From assembly GCA_947374105.1 (NCBI GenBank), contig CANCAO010000079.1, forward strand, positions 1 to 7,204: a stretch of DNA of 7,204 nt, given 5' to 3'. This stretch comes from Comamonadaceae bacterium (GTDB taxonomy: Bacteria; Pseudomonadota; Gammaproteobacteria; Burkholderiales; Burkholderiaceae_C). The translations under genes were made by a program, and so were the position numbers. Position 1 is the stretch's first letter, and every line of letters begins with the position of its first letter. Positions 1 to 7,156 of the stretch are shown in pieces. The notes beneath the pieces are model-generated. The model saw only the letters and a program-made list of their open reading frames with translations. It did not search any database and was not told the origin of the DNA.

Positions 1-509
1 CGGCGAGCGCCGTCAAAGCGACGACTCCAGTAGCTCAGCCGCATATCTTCTACCCGCACCTCTGCACCGGGCTTGGGCGAGTGGATGAATTTGTCGTCAC
101 CCACATAGATGCCCACATGGCTGAAAGCGCGTCTCATGGTGTTGAAAAACACCAAGTCACCGGGCACGAGCTCGGTGCGGTCAATGGTTTGTGTGGCGGC
201 GGCTTGCTGCTCGGCTTTGCGGGGCAAAATCAAGCCCACGGTTTGCTCGTACATGGCGCGCACAAAGCCGCTACAGTCAAAGCCGGATTCAAAACTGTTG
301 CCACCGCGCCGATAGGGCACGCCCAGCGCCCCCATGGCGGATACGACCAGCTCAGACGCCTTGTTGCCCATGGTTTGGGTGACTTGTGTGATCTTGCCCA
401 TCAGGCCTTTGTCGGCCAGCAATCGCTCCATGTCGTCGGCCTGATCCGCCGGGGCTGCGTGTACGCTGGCGGCCAGAATTAGGCTAAAGATGATGGCTGT
501 GGTGCGCAT
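1..509 (-). CDS. NlpC/P60 (C40) family cell-wall peptidase, 3' end cut by window
   Basis: My own translation of the minus strand from the ATG at 509-507 gives 169 open residues running off the window edge. The start is MRTTAIIFSLILAASVHA, a typical Sec signal peptide with probable cleavage after HAA, so the protein should act in the periplasm or be a small secreted cell-wall enzyme. The NlpC/P60 domain covers about residues 50-168. It shows the catalytic cysteine in FDCSGFV (C79), the catalytic histidine in FSHVGIYVGD (H131) and a likely third polar residue in KFIHSP (H143). Enzymes of this family cleave peptide stems of peptidoglycan, commonly the D-Glu/meso-DAP bond; the exact substrate here is not shown. 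The reading ends at RRFDGAR, which is usually close to the C-terminus in such proteins, so probably only a short tail is missing. The gene is divergent from acuI. No Shine-Dalgarno sequence precedes the ATG. Confidence 0.9.
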   Translation of the reverse strand, partial: MRTTAIIFSLILAASVHAAPADQADDMERLLADKGLMGKITQVTQTMGNKASELVVSAMGALGVPYRRGGNSFESGFDCSGFVRAMYEQTVGLILPRKAEQQAAATQTIDRTELVPGDLVFFNTMRRAFSHVGIYVGDDKFIHSPKPGAEVRVEDMRLSYWSRRFDGAR

Positions 510-516
510 GGCAGGT

Positions 517-546
517 AGGATAGCGGCTTGTAAAGCGTGGTGTCAA
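517..546 (-). promoter_or_regulatory. Candidate sigma-70 promoter for the NlpC/P60 gene
   Basis: Read on the minus strand, a perfect -35 box TTGACA (546-541) is followed by an 18-base spacer and a TATCCT -10 box (522-517, four of six consensus positions). Only seven bases lie between the -10 box and the ATG at 509, so the predicted transcript would begin at or next to the start codon and be leaderless. This agrees with the lack of a ribosome binding site. It remains a motif-based inference. Confidence 0.45.
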
Positions 547-607
547 GTTAAAGTTTATTCGCGAAATACTTTGCAATACATTGATTCATATTGATTTTTC
601 TCAAAGG
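547..607 (+). promoter_or_regulatory. AT-rich upstream region and ribosome binding site of acuI
   Basis: This AT-rich stretch stands out from the GC-rich genes on both sides and must hold the acuI promoter. The best candidate is weak: TTTATT (554-559), a 17-base spacer, then TACATT (577-582). It also holds an 8-bp palindrome TTCGCGAA (558-565) and three TTG-led hexamers, TTGCAA, TTGATT and TTGATT, starting at 571, 581 and 591, exactly 10 bases apart. AAAGG at 603-607 is a plausible Shine-Dalgarno sequence five bases before the ATG at 613. The promoter assignment is tentative; the ribosome binding site is more secure. Confidence 0.35.
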
Positions 608-612
608 CTGCC

Positions 613-1593
613 ATGTTCAACGCACTGGTTCTAGATAATAGTGATGGATTTTCTGCCTCAGTTCAGGCGGTGGATGAATCGCGCTTGCCGCCGGGCGATG
701 TTACCGTGGCCGTGGCTTATTCCACCCTCAATTACAAAGACGGACTGGCCATCACCAACAAAGGCCCGGTGGTGCGCCACTGGCCCATGGTGGCGGGCAT
801 TGATGGCGCGGGCAGGGTGATTGAGTCCAGCCACCCCGCATGGAAGGTGGGAGATGCCTTTGTGCACAACGGCTGGGGCGTGGGCGAAACCCACTGGGGT
901 TGTCTTGCCGAGAAAGCCCGTCTCAAAGGTGACTGGCTGGTGCGCCTGCCGCAAGCTTTTACGGCTCGCCAAGCCATGGCTATCGGTACGGCAGGCTACA
1001 CCGCCATGCTGTGCGTGTTGGCGCTGGAAGACCACGGCGTCAAGCCCGACGCGGGCGAGGTGCTGGTGACCGGTGCTACCGGCGGCGTGGGCAGCGTGGC
1101 TGTGGCACTCTTGGGCAAGCTGGGCTACACCGTGGTGGCCGCCACTGGCAAGGCCAGTGAAGAGGCCTACCTCAAGTCCTTGGGCGCCAGCGCCGTGATG
1201 GACCGTGCGGCCTTGGCTCAACCCGGCAAACCCTTCCAAAAAGAACGCTGGGCCGCCGTGGTGGACGCTGTGGGCTCGCACACCTTGGCCAATGCGCTTG
1301 CGCAAACGCGTTACGGCGGCGTGGTGGCCGCCTGCGGGCTGGCGCAAGGCATGGACTTGCCCACCACCGTCATGCCTTTCATTTTGCGCGGCGTCACGCT
1401 CGCAGGTGTTGATTCGGTCATGGCCCCGCTGGCCAAACGCCAGCGCGCTTGGGATCGCCTGGCTCGCGACCTGGACCTCAGCCTGCTGGAAAGCATCATT
1501 GAAGAAGTGCCTCTGCAATCCGCTATCGCCAAAGCCCAGCAACTCATGGACGGCCAAGTGCGCGGCCGGGTGCTGGTTCGCATCGCTCCTTAA
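613..1593 (+). CDS. acuI: NADPH-dependent acryloyl-CoA reductase / YhdH-type quinone oxidoreductase
   Basis: The 326-residue protein matches the AcuI/YhdH branch of the medium-chain dehydrogenase/reductase superfamily over its whole length (E. coli YhdH has about 324 residues). Recognisable blocks are DESRLPPGDVTV (21-32), LNYKDGLAIT (39-48), GWGVGETHWG (87-96), KGDWLV (105-110), the Rossmann nucleotide-binding loop VTGATGGVGS (152-161), LKSLGAS (187-193) and LPTTVMPFILRG (249-260). As usual for this branch, no zinc ligands are evident. Characterised members reduce acryloyl-CoA to propionyl-CoA with NADPH in the cytosol, which detoxifies acrylate derivatives or feeds 3-hydroxypropionate/DMSP assimilation. 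No other gene of those pathways is in the window, so the physiological role is inferred from family only. The start is supported by AAAGG five bases upstream and by alignment with family N-termini. A hydrolase gene follows 19 bases after the stop, suggesting co-transcription. Confidence 0.92.
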   Translation: MFNALVLDNSDGFSASVQAVDESRLPPGDVTVAVAYSTLNYKDGLAITNKGPVVRHWPMVAGIDGAGRVIESSHPAWKVGDAFVHNGWGVGETHWGCLAEKARLKGDWLVRLPQAFTARQAMAIGTAGYTAMLCVLALEDHGVKPDAGEVLVTGATGGVGSVAVALLGKLGYTVVAATGKASEEAYLKSLGASAVMDRAALAQPGKPFQKERWAAVVDAVGSHTLANALAQTRYGGVVAACGLAQGMDLPTTVMPFILRGVTLAGVDSVMAPLAKRQRAWDRLARDLDLSLLESIIEEVPLQSAIAKAQQLMDGQVRGRVLVRIAP

Positions 1594-1612
1594 TTCTTAC
1601 TGGAATCCCCCC

Positions 1613-2236
1613 ATGCTCTTAGACGCCGAAGACTCCCAACTCATCCTAGTGGATTACCAAACCCAGCTCATGCCCGCCCTGCATGAGGGCTCTGCCGTGC
1701 TGGCCAACGCCTTGCGCCTGGCCAAGCTGGCCAATCTCATGCAAGTGCCGCTCTGGGCTACCGAAGAAAACCCTTCCAGCCTCGGTCCCAACATGCCAGA
1801 GTTGGCCGCCCTGATCCAGCAAGCGGGCGGCAAAACCTTGGCCAAAATGCAGTTCAGTGCGGTGGAAGAGGGCCTGGGCGAATGGCTACGCCCATCCGCA
1901 CCCATATCAGCCCCCAAAGGCAACGCCCGCAGCCTGCCCAAGCACCTGCAAAAACCGCAAGCCAACGAAACCGTCCTGCGCAACACCATCGTCATCGCGG
2001 GCTGTGAGGCCCATGTCTGCTTGCTGCAAACGGCGCTTGACCTGTTGGAAGATGAATTTGACGTATGGGTTGTTACCGACGCCTGCGCCTCTCGCACCGA
2101 ACGCAACCGCGACGCCGCCTTTGACCGCCTGGCCGGTGCGGGCGCGGAGCTGGTGACCACAGAGATGGTCGCTTTTGAGTGGCTGCGCTCGGCGGAGCAT
2201 CCCGCATTTAAGGACGTGTTGGCTTTGTTGAAGTAG
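1613..2236 (+). CDS. Isochorismatase-family cysteine hydrolase
   Basis: The 207-residue product has the isochorismatase-like fold signature. An early aspartate lies in LILVDYQTQLMP (D14), a TEENPSSLG block spans 50-58, a lysine lies in LAKMQFSA (K78), and the cysteine nucleophile sits in IVIAGCEAHVCLLQTALDL (C136). D14, K78 and C136 form the expected Asp-Lys-Cys triad. The family includes nicotinamidases, N-carbamoylsarcosine amidases, YcaC-like hydrolases and true isochorismatases. The cysteine argues for an amidase or other hydrolase rather than a vinyl-ether-cleaving isochorismatase, but the substrate cannot be told. Residues about 93-122 form a Pro/Ala/Lys-rich stretch between the lysine and cysteine blocks. 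The frame is open far upstream inside acuI, but homology begins at the ATG at 1613. Only a weak GGA (1602-1604) serves as ribosome binding site, consistent with coupling to acuI 19 bases upstream. It is cytosolic, with no signal peptide. Confidence 0.85.
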   Translation: MLLDAEDSQLILVDYQTQLMPALHEGSAVLANALRLAKLANLMQVPLWATEENPSSLGPNMPELAALIQQAGGKTLAKMQFSAVEEGLGEWLRPSAPISAPKGNARSLPKHLQKPQANETVLRNTIVIAGCEAHVCLLQTALDLLEDEFDVWVVTDACASRTERNRDAAFDRLAGAGAELVTTEMVAFEWLRSAEHPAFKDVLALLK

Positions 2237-2253
2237 AGGTTGACCCATCTAAA
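2225..2253 (+). promoter_or_regulatory. Weak candidate promoter for the acyltransferase-nhaA unit
   Basis: TTGTTG (2225-2230), a 17-base spacer and TCTAAA (2248-2253) form a sigma-70-like pair that would give a leader of roughly 30 bases before the ATG at 2291. The -35 matches only three of six positions and the -10 four of six, and the -35 overlaps the end of the preceding gene. A second TTGACC at 2240-2245 has no good -10 partner. No terminator hairpin was seen between the hydrolase gene and this site, so read-through from upstream is also possible. Confidence 0.2.
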
Positions 2254-2290
2254 TACAGAAATAGGCGCCTGACTAAACGTTAATTTTTGG

Positions 2291-3325
2291 ATGAACTCTC
2301 ACTCTCGATTCTTGTCGCAAAAACGCTTTGGCTCGCTTGATGGACTAAGAGCCATCAGCATCATCGCAGTGATTTGGCAGCACACAGCGCCGACATGGGT
2401 GAGTGCGACGCTGGCTCACATCGGCGCCCAAGGCGTAAACCTCTTTTTCGCAATCAGCGGCTTTTTGATTACGACCCTGTTGCTGAGGGAGCGATCGCGA
2501 ACTGCAGCAATTGATCTCAAAGCGTTTTACTTACGGCGAGCCTGCCGAATATTCCCTATCTACTATGGTGTTCTTGCCCTTTACATCGTGATAGTGGCGC
2601 TAATGGAGATGGATAGCTCCGTAGGGCAAGCCTTTTTCACAAACTTGAAGTACTTCGCCACATTCACTTCTAACCTGTTTGTTCCACTTGATGGTCGCGT
2701 CATCTTCTATTTTTCTTGGTCTGTCGCGGCCGAGGAGCAGTTCTATCTGCTCTGGCCATCATTGCTGCTTATCACTGGAACGATATCGAGAGCATCCATA
2801 CTTCTATGTCTCACCGTCGTCGCCTGTGCCATAGGCCAGCTACTGGGAAGTCAGCTGCTTTCTGCTGTGCCGATTGCGATTGTTGTTGGTGCGTTGCTTG
2901 CAATTGCCTTGCATATCCAGACCGGCTTTCGTGTCCTTGAACCTTTTTTGGCTCGTTCTTGGTCGTTCGTCGCCATCGCAATAAGTTTGGCCATCGCGCT
3001 GACCGTAGTATCTGTCCCCAGCTTTGTGACTGACACCTTGTTCGTGGCGATGGTGGGAGCATGTGTTGTCCGCGAGAGTCACGCTCTTGCACAGTTCCTG
3101 TCCTGGAAACCAATCGCCTATATTGGATCAATCAGCTACGGCATGTACATGCTTCACTTGCTGTGTAAGAACGTGATCGTGAAGTTGCTTGGCGCATTGA
3201 AGTTGCCCTCAAATGGCCTGGAAGTATTTGTCGCCACGCTTTTATTGGTCATCGTTGTAGCCAGCTTAAGTTTTAGGTATTACGAATCTTTCTTTATGAA
3301 GATGAAGCCTAAAGTTGCGCTCTAA
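2291..3325 (+). CDS. Membrane acyltransferase, AT3 family (OafA/YrhL-like)
   Basis: The 344-residue, strongly hydrophobic protein has the acyltransferase-3 pattern. It opens with SLDGLRAISIIAVIWQH (15-31), containing the conserved R20 and the putatively catalytic H31. Then come NLFFAISGFLITTLLLRE (50-67), FYLRRACRIFPIYY (79-92), FSWSVAAEEQFYLLWP (141-156) and ISYGMYMLHL (281-290). About ten membrane segments are likely. The length fits a stand-alone AT3 domain with no SGNH or other C-terminal extension. Family members transfer acyl groups, often acetyl, from the cytosolic side to O-antigen, exopolysaccharide, peptidoglycan or small molecules; the acceptor here is unknown. The terminal motif FRYYESF (328-334) lacks the proline often seen after the E. 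Base composition is much lower in GC than the flanking genes (19 of 60 bases in 3241-3300), suggesting horizontal acquisition. An in-frame stop at 2270-2272 limits the start to the ATG at 2291, which has no clear Shine-Dalgarno sequence. The nhaA reading frame begins immediately downstream. Confidence 0.88.
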   Translation: MNSHSRFLSQKRFGSLDGLRAISIIAVIWQHTAPTWVSATLAHIGAQGVNLFFAISGFLITTLLLRERSRTAAIDLKAFYLRRACRIFPIYYGVLALYIVIVALMEMDSSVGQAFFTNLKYFATFTSNLFVPLDGRVIFYFSWSVAAEEQFYLLWPSLLLITGTISRASILLCLTVVACAIGQLLGSQLLSAVPIAIVVGALLAIALHIQTGFRVLEPFLARSWSFVAIAISLAIALTVVSVPSFVTDTLFVAMVGACVVRESHALAQFLSWKPIAYIGSISYGMYMLHLLCKNVIVKLLGALKLPSNGLEVFVATLLLVIVVASLSFRYYESFFMKMKPKVAL

Positions 3326-3332
3326 TGGGTGC

Positions 3333-4505
3333 ATGCCCGTCAAGCCGCAAACCTTAACAAGCACTTTCCAGAAGTTTTTTCACTCAGAAAAGTCGAGTGG
3401 AATTCTGCTGATTGTCTGCACTGCTGCTTCGCTTTGGATGACGAACTCATCGTTCGGCCCCGACTATGTGAGTGGGTGGCACATGCGGGTCGCTGGCCTC
3501 AGTGTGGAGCACTGGGTCAACGATGCGCTGATGGCGATTTTCTTTCTGCTCATCGGCCTGGAACTCGAGCGTGAGTTGTACAGCGGCGAACTGTCCAACA
3601 TCCGAAACGCCCTGTTGCCGATGTTTGCTGCCTTTGGCGGTATTGCTGCGCCGGCACTGATTCATTTTTCACTCAATGCCGGCACGCCGACGCAAGCGGG
3701 AGTCGGGATTCCGATGGCAACAGACATCGCCTTTGCGCTCGGCGTTCTGGCCCTGCTCGGAAACCGCGTTCCGGCATCGCTGAAAGTGTTTGTGGTGGCG
3801 TTCGCGGTCATTGATGACTTGAGCGCCATTGTCATCATTGCGGTGTTCTACACCGAGCAACTCTCGCTGGGCTATCTCTTGGCGGCTCTGGCCGTTTGGG
3901 CTGTGCTCTGTGGCTTGAATCGTTTCTTGCGCGTGATGGCCTTGACCCCTTACCTGCTGGGCGGCGCGTTGATGTGGTTTCTGATGCTCAAGTCGGGCGT
4001 TCACGCCACCATTGCAGGGGTGATGCTGGCCTTTGCCATCCCCTTTTCAGCCAAGGCCGATGACGAGGCCTCGCCTTCACACCGGCTCGAACATTTTCTG
4101 CACAAGCCTGTCGCGTTCATCATCCTGCCGATTTTCGCGCTGGCCAATACGGCCATTCTGATTGGCGCGGACTGGATGCAAGACCTGAGCAGTGCGAATA
4201 GCCTGGGCATCACTGTCGGCTTGATGGTGGGTAAGCCTTTGGGGATAACGCTCCTCTGTTTCGTTGCGGTTGCCATCGGCCTATGCCGCTTGCCTGCTGA
4301 TCTGAGTTGGCGGCATGTTGTTGGCGCGGGGATTCTCGGCGGCATCGGGTTCACCATGTCCATCTTCATAACCAACCTCGCCTTCACTGGAGATGCCGGG
4401 AACATCAACGCCTCCAAAATGGCGATTCTTCTGGCTTCGCTGGTTTCAGGAATTCTTGGCTTCCTGTGGCTCAGGTTCGTGCGGCAACGTGGTGAAGACG
4501 CTTAA
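3333..4505 (+). CDS. nhaA: Na+/H+ antiporter NhaA
   Basis: From the ATG at 3333 the protein has 390 residues, close to E. coli NhaA (388). It starts MPVKPQTLTSTFQKFF, followed by the family block HSEKSSGILL. Key functional residues are all present: TDIAFALGVLALLGNRVP with D131 (E. coli D133), AVIDDLSAIVIIAVFYT with D161/D162 (E. coli D163/D164), KSGVHATIAGV with H224 (E. coli H225, pH response) and VGKPLGIT with K301 (E. coli K300). The late block GGIGFTMSIFITNLAF is also intact. Twelve inner-membrane helices are expected. NhaA exchanges about two external protons for one internal Na+ or Li+, giving sodium and alkaline-pH tolerance. A TTG at 3315 would add six residues and overlap the acyltransferase gene; the ATG at 3333 fits family N-termini better. 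Only seven bases separate it from the preceding stop, and the Shine-Dalgarno sequence is poor (GGG at 3327-3329), so translational coupling is likely. GC is intermediate (34 of 60 in 3901-3960). Confidence 0.95.
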   Translation: MPVKPQTLTSTFQKFFHSEKSSGILLIVCTAASLWMTNSSFGPDYVSGWHMRVAGLSVEHWVNDALMAIFFLLIGLELERELYSGELSNIRNALLPMFAAFGGIAAPALIHFSLNAGTPTQAGVGIPMATDIAFALGVLALLGNRVPASLKVFVVAFAVIDDLSAIVIIAVFYTEQLSLGYLLAALAVWAVLCGLNRFLRVMALTPYLLGGALMWFLMLKSGVHATIAGVMLAFAIPFSAKADDEASPSHRLEHFLHKPVAFIILPIFALANTAILIGADWMQDLSSANSLGITVGLMVGKPLGITLLCFVAVAIGLCRLPADLSWRHVVGAGILGGIGFTMSIFITNLAFTGDAGNINASKMAILLASLVSGILGFLWLRFVRQRGEDA

Positions 4506-4519
4506 CAAAGCTCACCACG
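4488..4519. terminator. Bulged stem-loop across the nhaA/mutS convergent junction
   Basis: CGTGGTGA (4488-4495) pairs perfectly with TCACCACG (4512-4519), and inside it GCTT (4500-4503) pairs with AAGC (4508-4511) around an AACA loop. AGAC (4496-4499) bulges on one side. The 12-bp structure includes the nhaA stop codon and lies 15 bases beyond the mutS stop codon, so it could act on transcripts from both directions. There is no T-run on either side, so it is not a textbook intrinsic terminator; transcript 3'-end protection is an alternative. Confidence 0.4.
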
Positions 4520-4534
4520 GCGTCGATCAGCATC

Positions 4535-7156
4535 TCACTGCGGGCGGTTCTGAATCTGCTTGAGCAGGTACAGGGCCTCCAGCGCTTCGCGGGGGCTTAA
4601 ATTATCAGGATTAATGGCTGAAAGCGCCTGTTCAATGGCGTGAGTAGCTATGTTTTCAGTAGCAACCTCGGGCAACGCCGGCGTCGCAAACAAATCCACT
4701 TGTGCTTGAGACTCAAGCGCCTGGGTCTCTAGCGTGGCCAGGGCGTGGCGGGCGTGGTTGAGGACAGTGGTGGGCATGCCGGCCAGGCGGGCGACCTGGA
4801 TGCCGTAGCTGCGGCTGGCCGGACCACTTTGGATCTCGTGCAAAAAGACGATGTCGTGGCCGGATTCGGTGGCGCTGACGTGCACGTTGACGGCGGCGTG
4901 GTGCTTGGCAGGGAATTCGGTCAGCTCAAAGTAGTGCGTGGCAAACAGGGTGTAGGCCTGGGTGCGGTCGTGCAACTGGGTGGCAATCGCGCTGGCCAGC
5001 GCCAGACCGTCGAAGGTGGAGGTGCCGCGGCCGATTTCGTCCATCAGCACGAGCGAGTTGGGCGTGGCGTTGTGCAGGATTTGCGCGGCCTCCAGCATTT
5101 CCAGCATAAAGGTGGACTGCGCGTTGGCCAGATCGTCCGCCGCGCCGATGCGGGTGTGGATGGCGTCAATCGGCCCCAGACGGCATGCACTGGCGGGAAC
5201 GTAGCTGCCCATGCTGGCCAGCAGGGTGATGACGGCAATCTGGCGCATGTAGGTGGATTTGCCGCCCATGTTCGGGCCGGTGATGATCTGCATGCGCTGC
5301 TTGGGGCCTAGGCGCGTGTCGTTGGCGATGAACTCGCCCCGGCTGGTTTCCGCCAACCTGGCCTGTACTACCGGGTGGCGCCCCCGGCTGATGTCGATGC
5401 AGGGCTCAGTCACGAACTGCGGCGCGCACCAGTCCAGCGTGAGGGAGCGCTCGGCCAGCGCGCACAGCGCATCTAGTGTGGCCAAAGCGCGGGCGAGCTG
5501 GGTGAGGCCGTTGATATGGGGTTGAAGCGCATCCAGAACCTGCTCAAACAACCACTTCTCGCGCGCCAGGGCGCGGTCTTGCGCGCTCAGGGCCTTGTCT
5601 TCAAAGGCCTTGAGTTCGGGGGTGATGAAGCGCTCGGCGTTCTTGAGCGTCTGGCGACGCCGGTAGTCGTCCGGCACTTTGTCCACCTGGCCCTGGGTGA
5701 CCTCGATGAAAAAACCATGAACCTTGTTGAACTGCACGCGCAGGTTGGCGATGCCGGTGCGGGCCTTTTCGCGCCCCTCTAGGTCCAACAAAAACGCGTC
5801 GCAATTGGTTTGGATAGCACGCAACTCGTCCAGCTCGGCGTCAAAGCCGTCCCGGATGACGCCGCCATCGCGGATCAGTGCAGCGGGCTCGTCCAGCAGG
5901 GCGCGCTGCAGCAGGTCGGCGCAACCCACTGGCGGCATCAAGTGCGTTGAAATTTGTGACAAAAGTCCTTCAAAGCCTTGAATAACGTGCGTAAGCAGCT
6001 CTGTTTTTTGTAGCGTCTGCTGCAAAGCCACCAGCTCACGCGGGCGCACCTGGCGCAAGGCGATGCGGGCGGTGATGCGCTCTACGTCACTGCTGCCCTT
6101 GAGTTGATCGCGTAATTTTGACCAAGGGCCGTCGCGCAGCGTGGCGATGGCGTCCAGCCGTTGTTGGGGCACACGGCGATCGCGCAGGGGGCTGAGCAAC
6201 CAATTTTTGAGCAAGCGGCTGCCCATGCCGGTCATGCAGGTGTCTAACAGAGAGAACAGCGTGGGCGAGTCCTCGCCGCGCAGGGTTTGTACCAGCTCCA
6301 GGTTGCGGCGCGTGGTTTGCGGCAGGTCGATCAGCTCGTCGCTGCGCTGCACGCGCACGCTGTGCACATGGGTGAGCGCGCGGCCCTGGGTGTGCTCGGC
6401 GTAGGTCAGCAGTGCGGCGGCAGCGGCGTGGGCCTGAGGCAGGGCATCGGCTTGCCACGGAGCCAGACTGGCCGCCTTGAGTTGGGCCAGAAGCTTGGTC
6501 ACGCCAGACGCAGTGTCAAACTGCCATTCGGGACGAAGACTGAAAGAAATAGCGCCTGAGAGCGTGCCCGATTGGCGCAGGCCCAGCAGTCGCGCCTCAA
6601 ACGCGGGTGTGGCCCCGGCGCTGTAAATCAATTCGCCCGGCGCAATGCGGGCCACCCACTCGGGCAACTCGTCAGGCGGGCACTCGGCCAGGAAGACTTC
6701 GCCCTGCGTCACGCTCAGCCAGGCCAGGCCGCAGCGGTTGCGCGGACCCTGGTGGATGGCGAGCAGGAGCGACTCTGTCTTGTCGCTCAGTAGCGCGCTG
6801 TCGGTCAGCGTGCCGGGGGTAACGACGCGCAGCACCTTGCGCTCCACCGGACCTTTTGAAGCCCCCACCTCGCCCACCTGCTCACAAATCGCCACCGATT
6901 CACCCAGCTTGATGAGGCGTGCCAGATAGGTCTCCACCGCATGAAAGGGCACACCCGCCATGGCAATGGGCTGCCCGGCGGACTGACCGCGCTGGGTCAG
7001 CGTGATGTTGAGCAGCGCAGCGGCTTTTTCGGCATCGGAAAAAAACAATTCGTAGAAGTCACCCATGCGGTAGAAGACCAGGGTGTTGGGGTACTCGGCT
7101 TTGATGGCCAGGTACTGGGCCATCATCGGCGTGTGTTGCTTGAGGTCTTCGGTCAT
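4535..7156 (-). CDS. mutS: DNA mismatch repair ATPase MutS
   Basis: The 873-residue protein is a full-length MutS (E. coli 853). The N-terminal mismatch-binding domain carries the Phe-X-Glu reader F34-Y35-E36 in RMGDFYELF. The connector, lever and clamp domains follow, including [12 protein letters not shown] (283-294) and [17 protein letters not shown] (471-487). The C-terminal ATPase has Walker A GPNMGGKS (627-634), the signature STFMLEM (681-687), Walker B LVLMDE (702-707) and the ATH histidine at 741. A sliding-clamp-binding motif QVDLF (819-823) precedes the small C-terminal helical tetramerisation region (about 840-870, with [16 protein letters not shown]). MutS dimers recognise mismatches and small loops in newly replicated DNA and recruit MutL. 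The ATG at 7156-7154 is supported by the conserved HTPMMAQYL block eight residues in. No Shine-Dalgarno sequence precedes it. The gene is convergent with nhaA, 29 bases between stop codons. No frameshift or missing key residue was found, so it appears functional. Confidence 0.98.
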   Translation of the reverse strand: MTEDLKQHTPMMAQYLAIKAEYPNTLVFYRMGDFYELFFSDAEKAAALLNITLTQRGQSAGQPIAMAGVPFHAVETYLARLIKLGESVAICEQVGEVGASKGPVERKVLRVVTPGTLTDSALLSDKTESLLLAIHQGPRNRCGLAWLSVTQGEVFLAECPPDELPEWVARIAPGELIYSAGATPAFEARLLGLRQSGTLSGAISFSLRPEWQFDTASGVTKLLAQLKAASLAPWQADALPQAHAAAAALLTYAEHTQGRALTHVHSVRVQRSDELIDLPQTTRRNLELVQTLRGEDSPTLFSLLDTCMTGMGSRLLKNWLLSPLRDRRVPQQRLDAIATLRDGPWSKLRDQLKGSSDVERITARIALRQVRPRELVALQQTLQKTELLTHVIQGFEGLLSQISTHLMPPVGCADLLQRALLDEPAALIRDGGVIRDGFDAELDELRAIQTNCDAFLLDLEGREKARTGIANLRVQFNKVHGFFIEVTQGQVDKVPDDYRRRQTLKNAERFITPELKAFEDKALSAQDRALAREKWLFEQVLDALQPHINGLTQLARALATLDALCALAERSLTLDWCAPQFVTEPCIDISRGRHPVVQARLAETSRGEFIANDTRLGPKQRMQIITGPNMGGKSTYMRQIAVITLLASMGSYVPASACRLGPIDAIHTRIGAADDLANAQSTFMLEMLEAAQILHNATPNSLVLMDEIGRGTSTFDGLALASAIATQLHDRTQAYTLFATHYFELTEFPAKHHAAVNVHVSATESGHDIVFLHEIQSGPASRSYGIQVARLAGMPTTVLNHARHALATLETQALESQAQVDLFATPALPEVATENIATHAIEQALSAINPDNLSPREALEALYLLKQIQNRPQ

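Noticed and set aside
81..482. 133-residue plus-strand open frame over the left end
   Set aside because: It is the antisense of the NlpC/P60 gene, whose minus-strand reading has a signal peptide and intact Cys and His catalytic motifs. The plus-strand product has no recognisable domain.
658..1557. 299-residue minus-strand open frame opposite acuI
   Set aside because: High-GC antisense shadow. The product is rich in His, Gly and Ala with no family motif, while acuI on the plus strand is recognisable end to end.
1205..1612. Upstream extension of the hydrolase frame inside acuI, suggesting a fusion or overlapping gene
   Set aside because: The extension is Trp/Ala/Pro-rich out-of-frame acuI sequence, and hydrolase homology begins only at the ATG at 1613.
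2237..2290. Possible terminator or attachment site between the hydrolase and acyltransferase genes
   Set aside because: Only a 6-bp GGCGCC palindrome is present, with no stem-loop, no T-run, and no repeat matching the region after nhaA.
3325..3357. Tiny open frame starting with an ATG that overlaps the acyltransferase stop codon
   Set aside because: It encodes only about ten residues, is out of frame with nhaA and has no ribosome binding site; chance is enough to explain it, though a coupling role cannot be excluded.
4745..5311. 188-residue plus-strand open frame within mutS
   Set aside because: Antisense shadow of the mutS ATPase domain, of low complexity and Gly/Val/Ala-rich, with no start signals.
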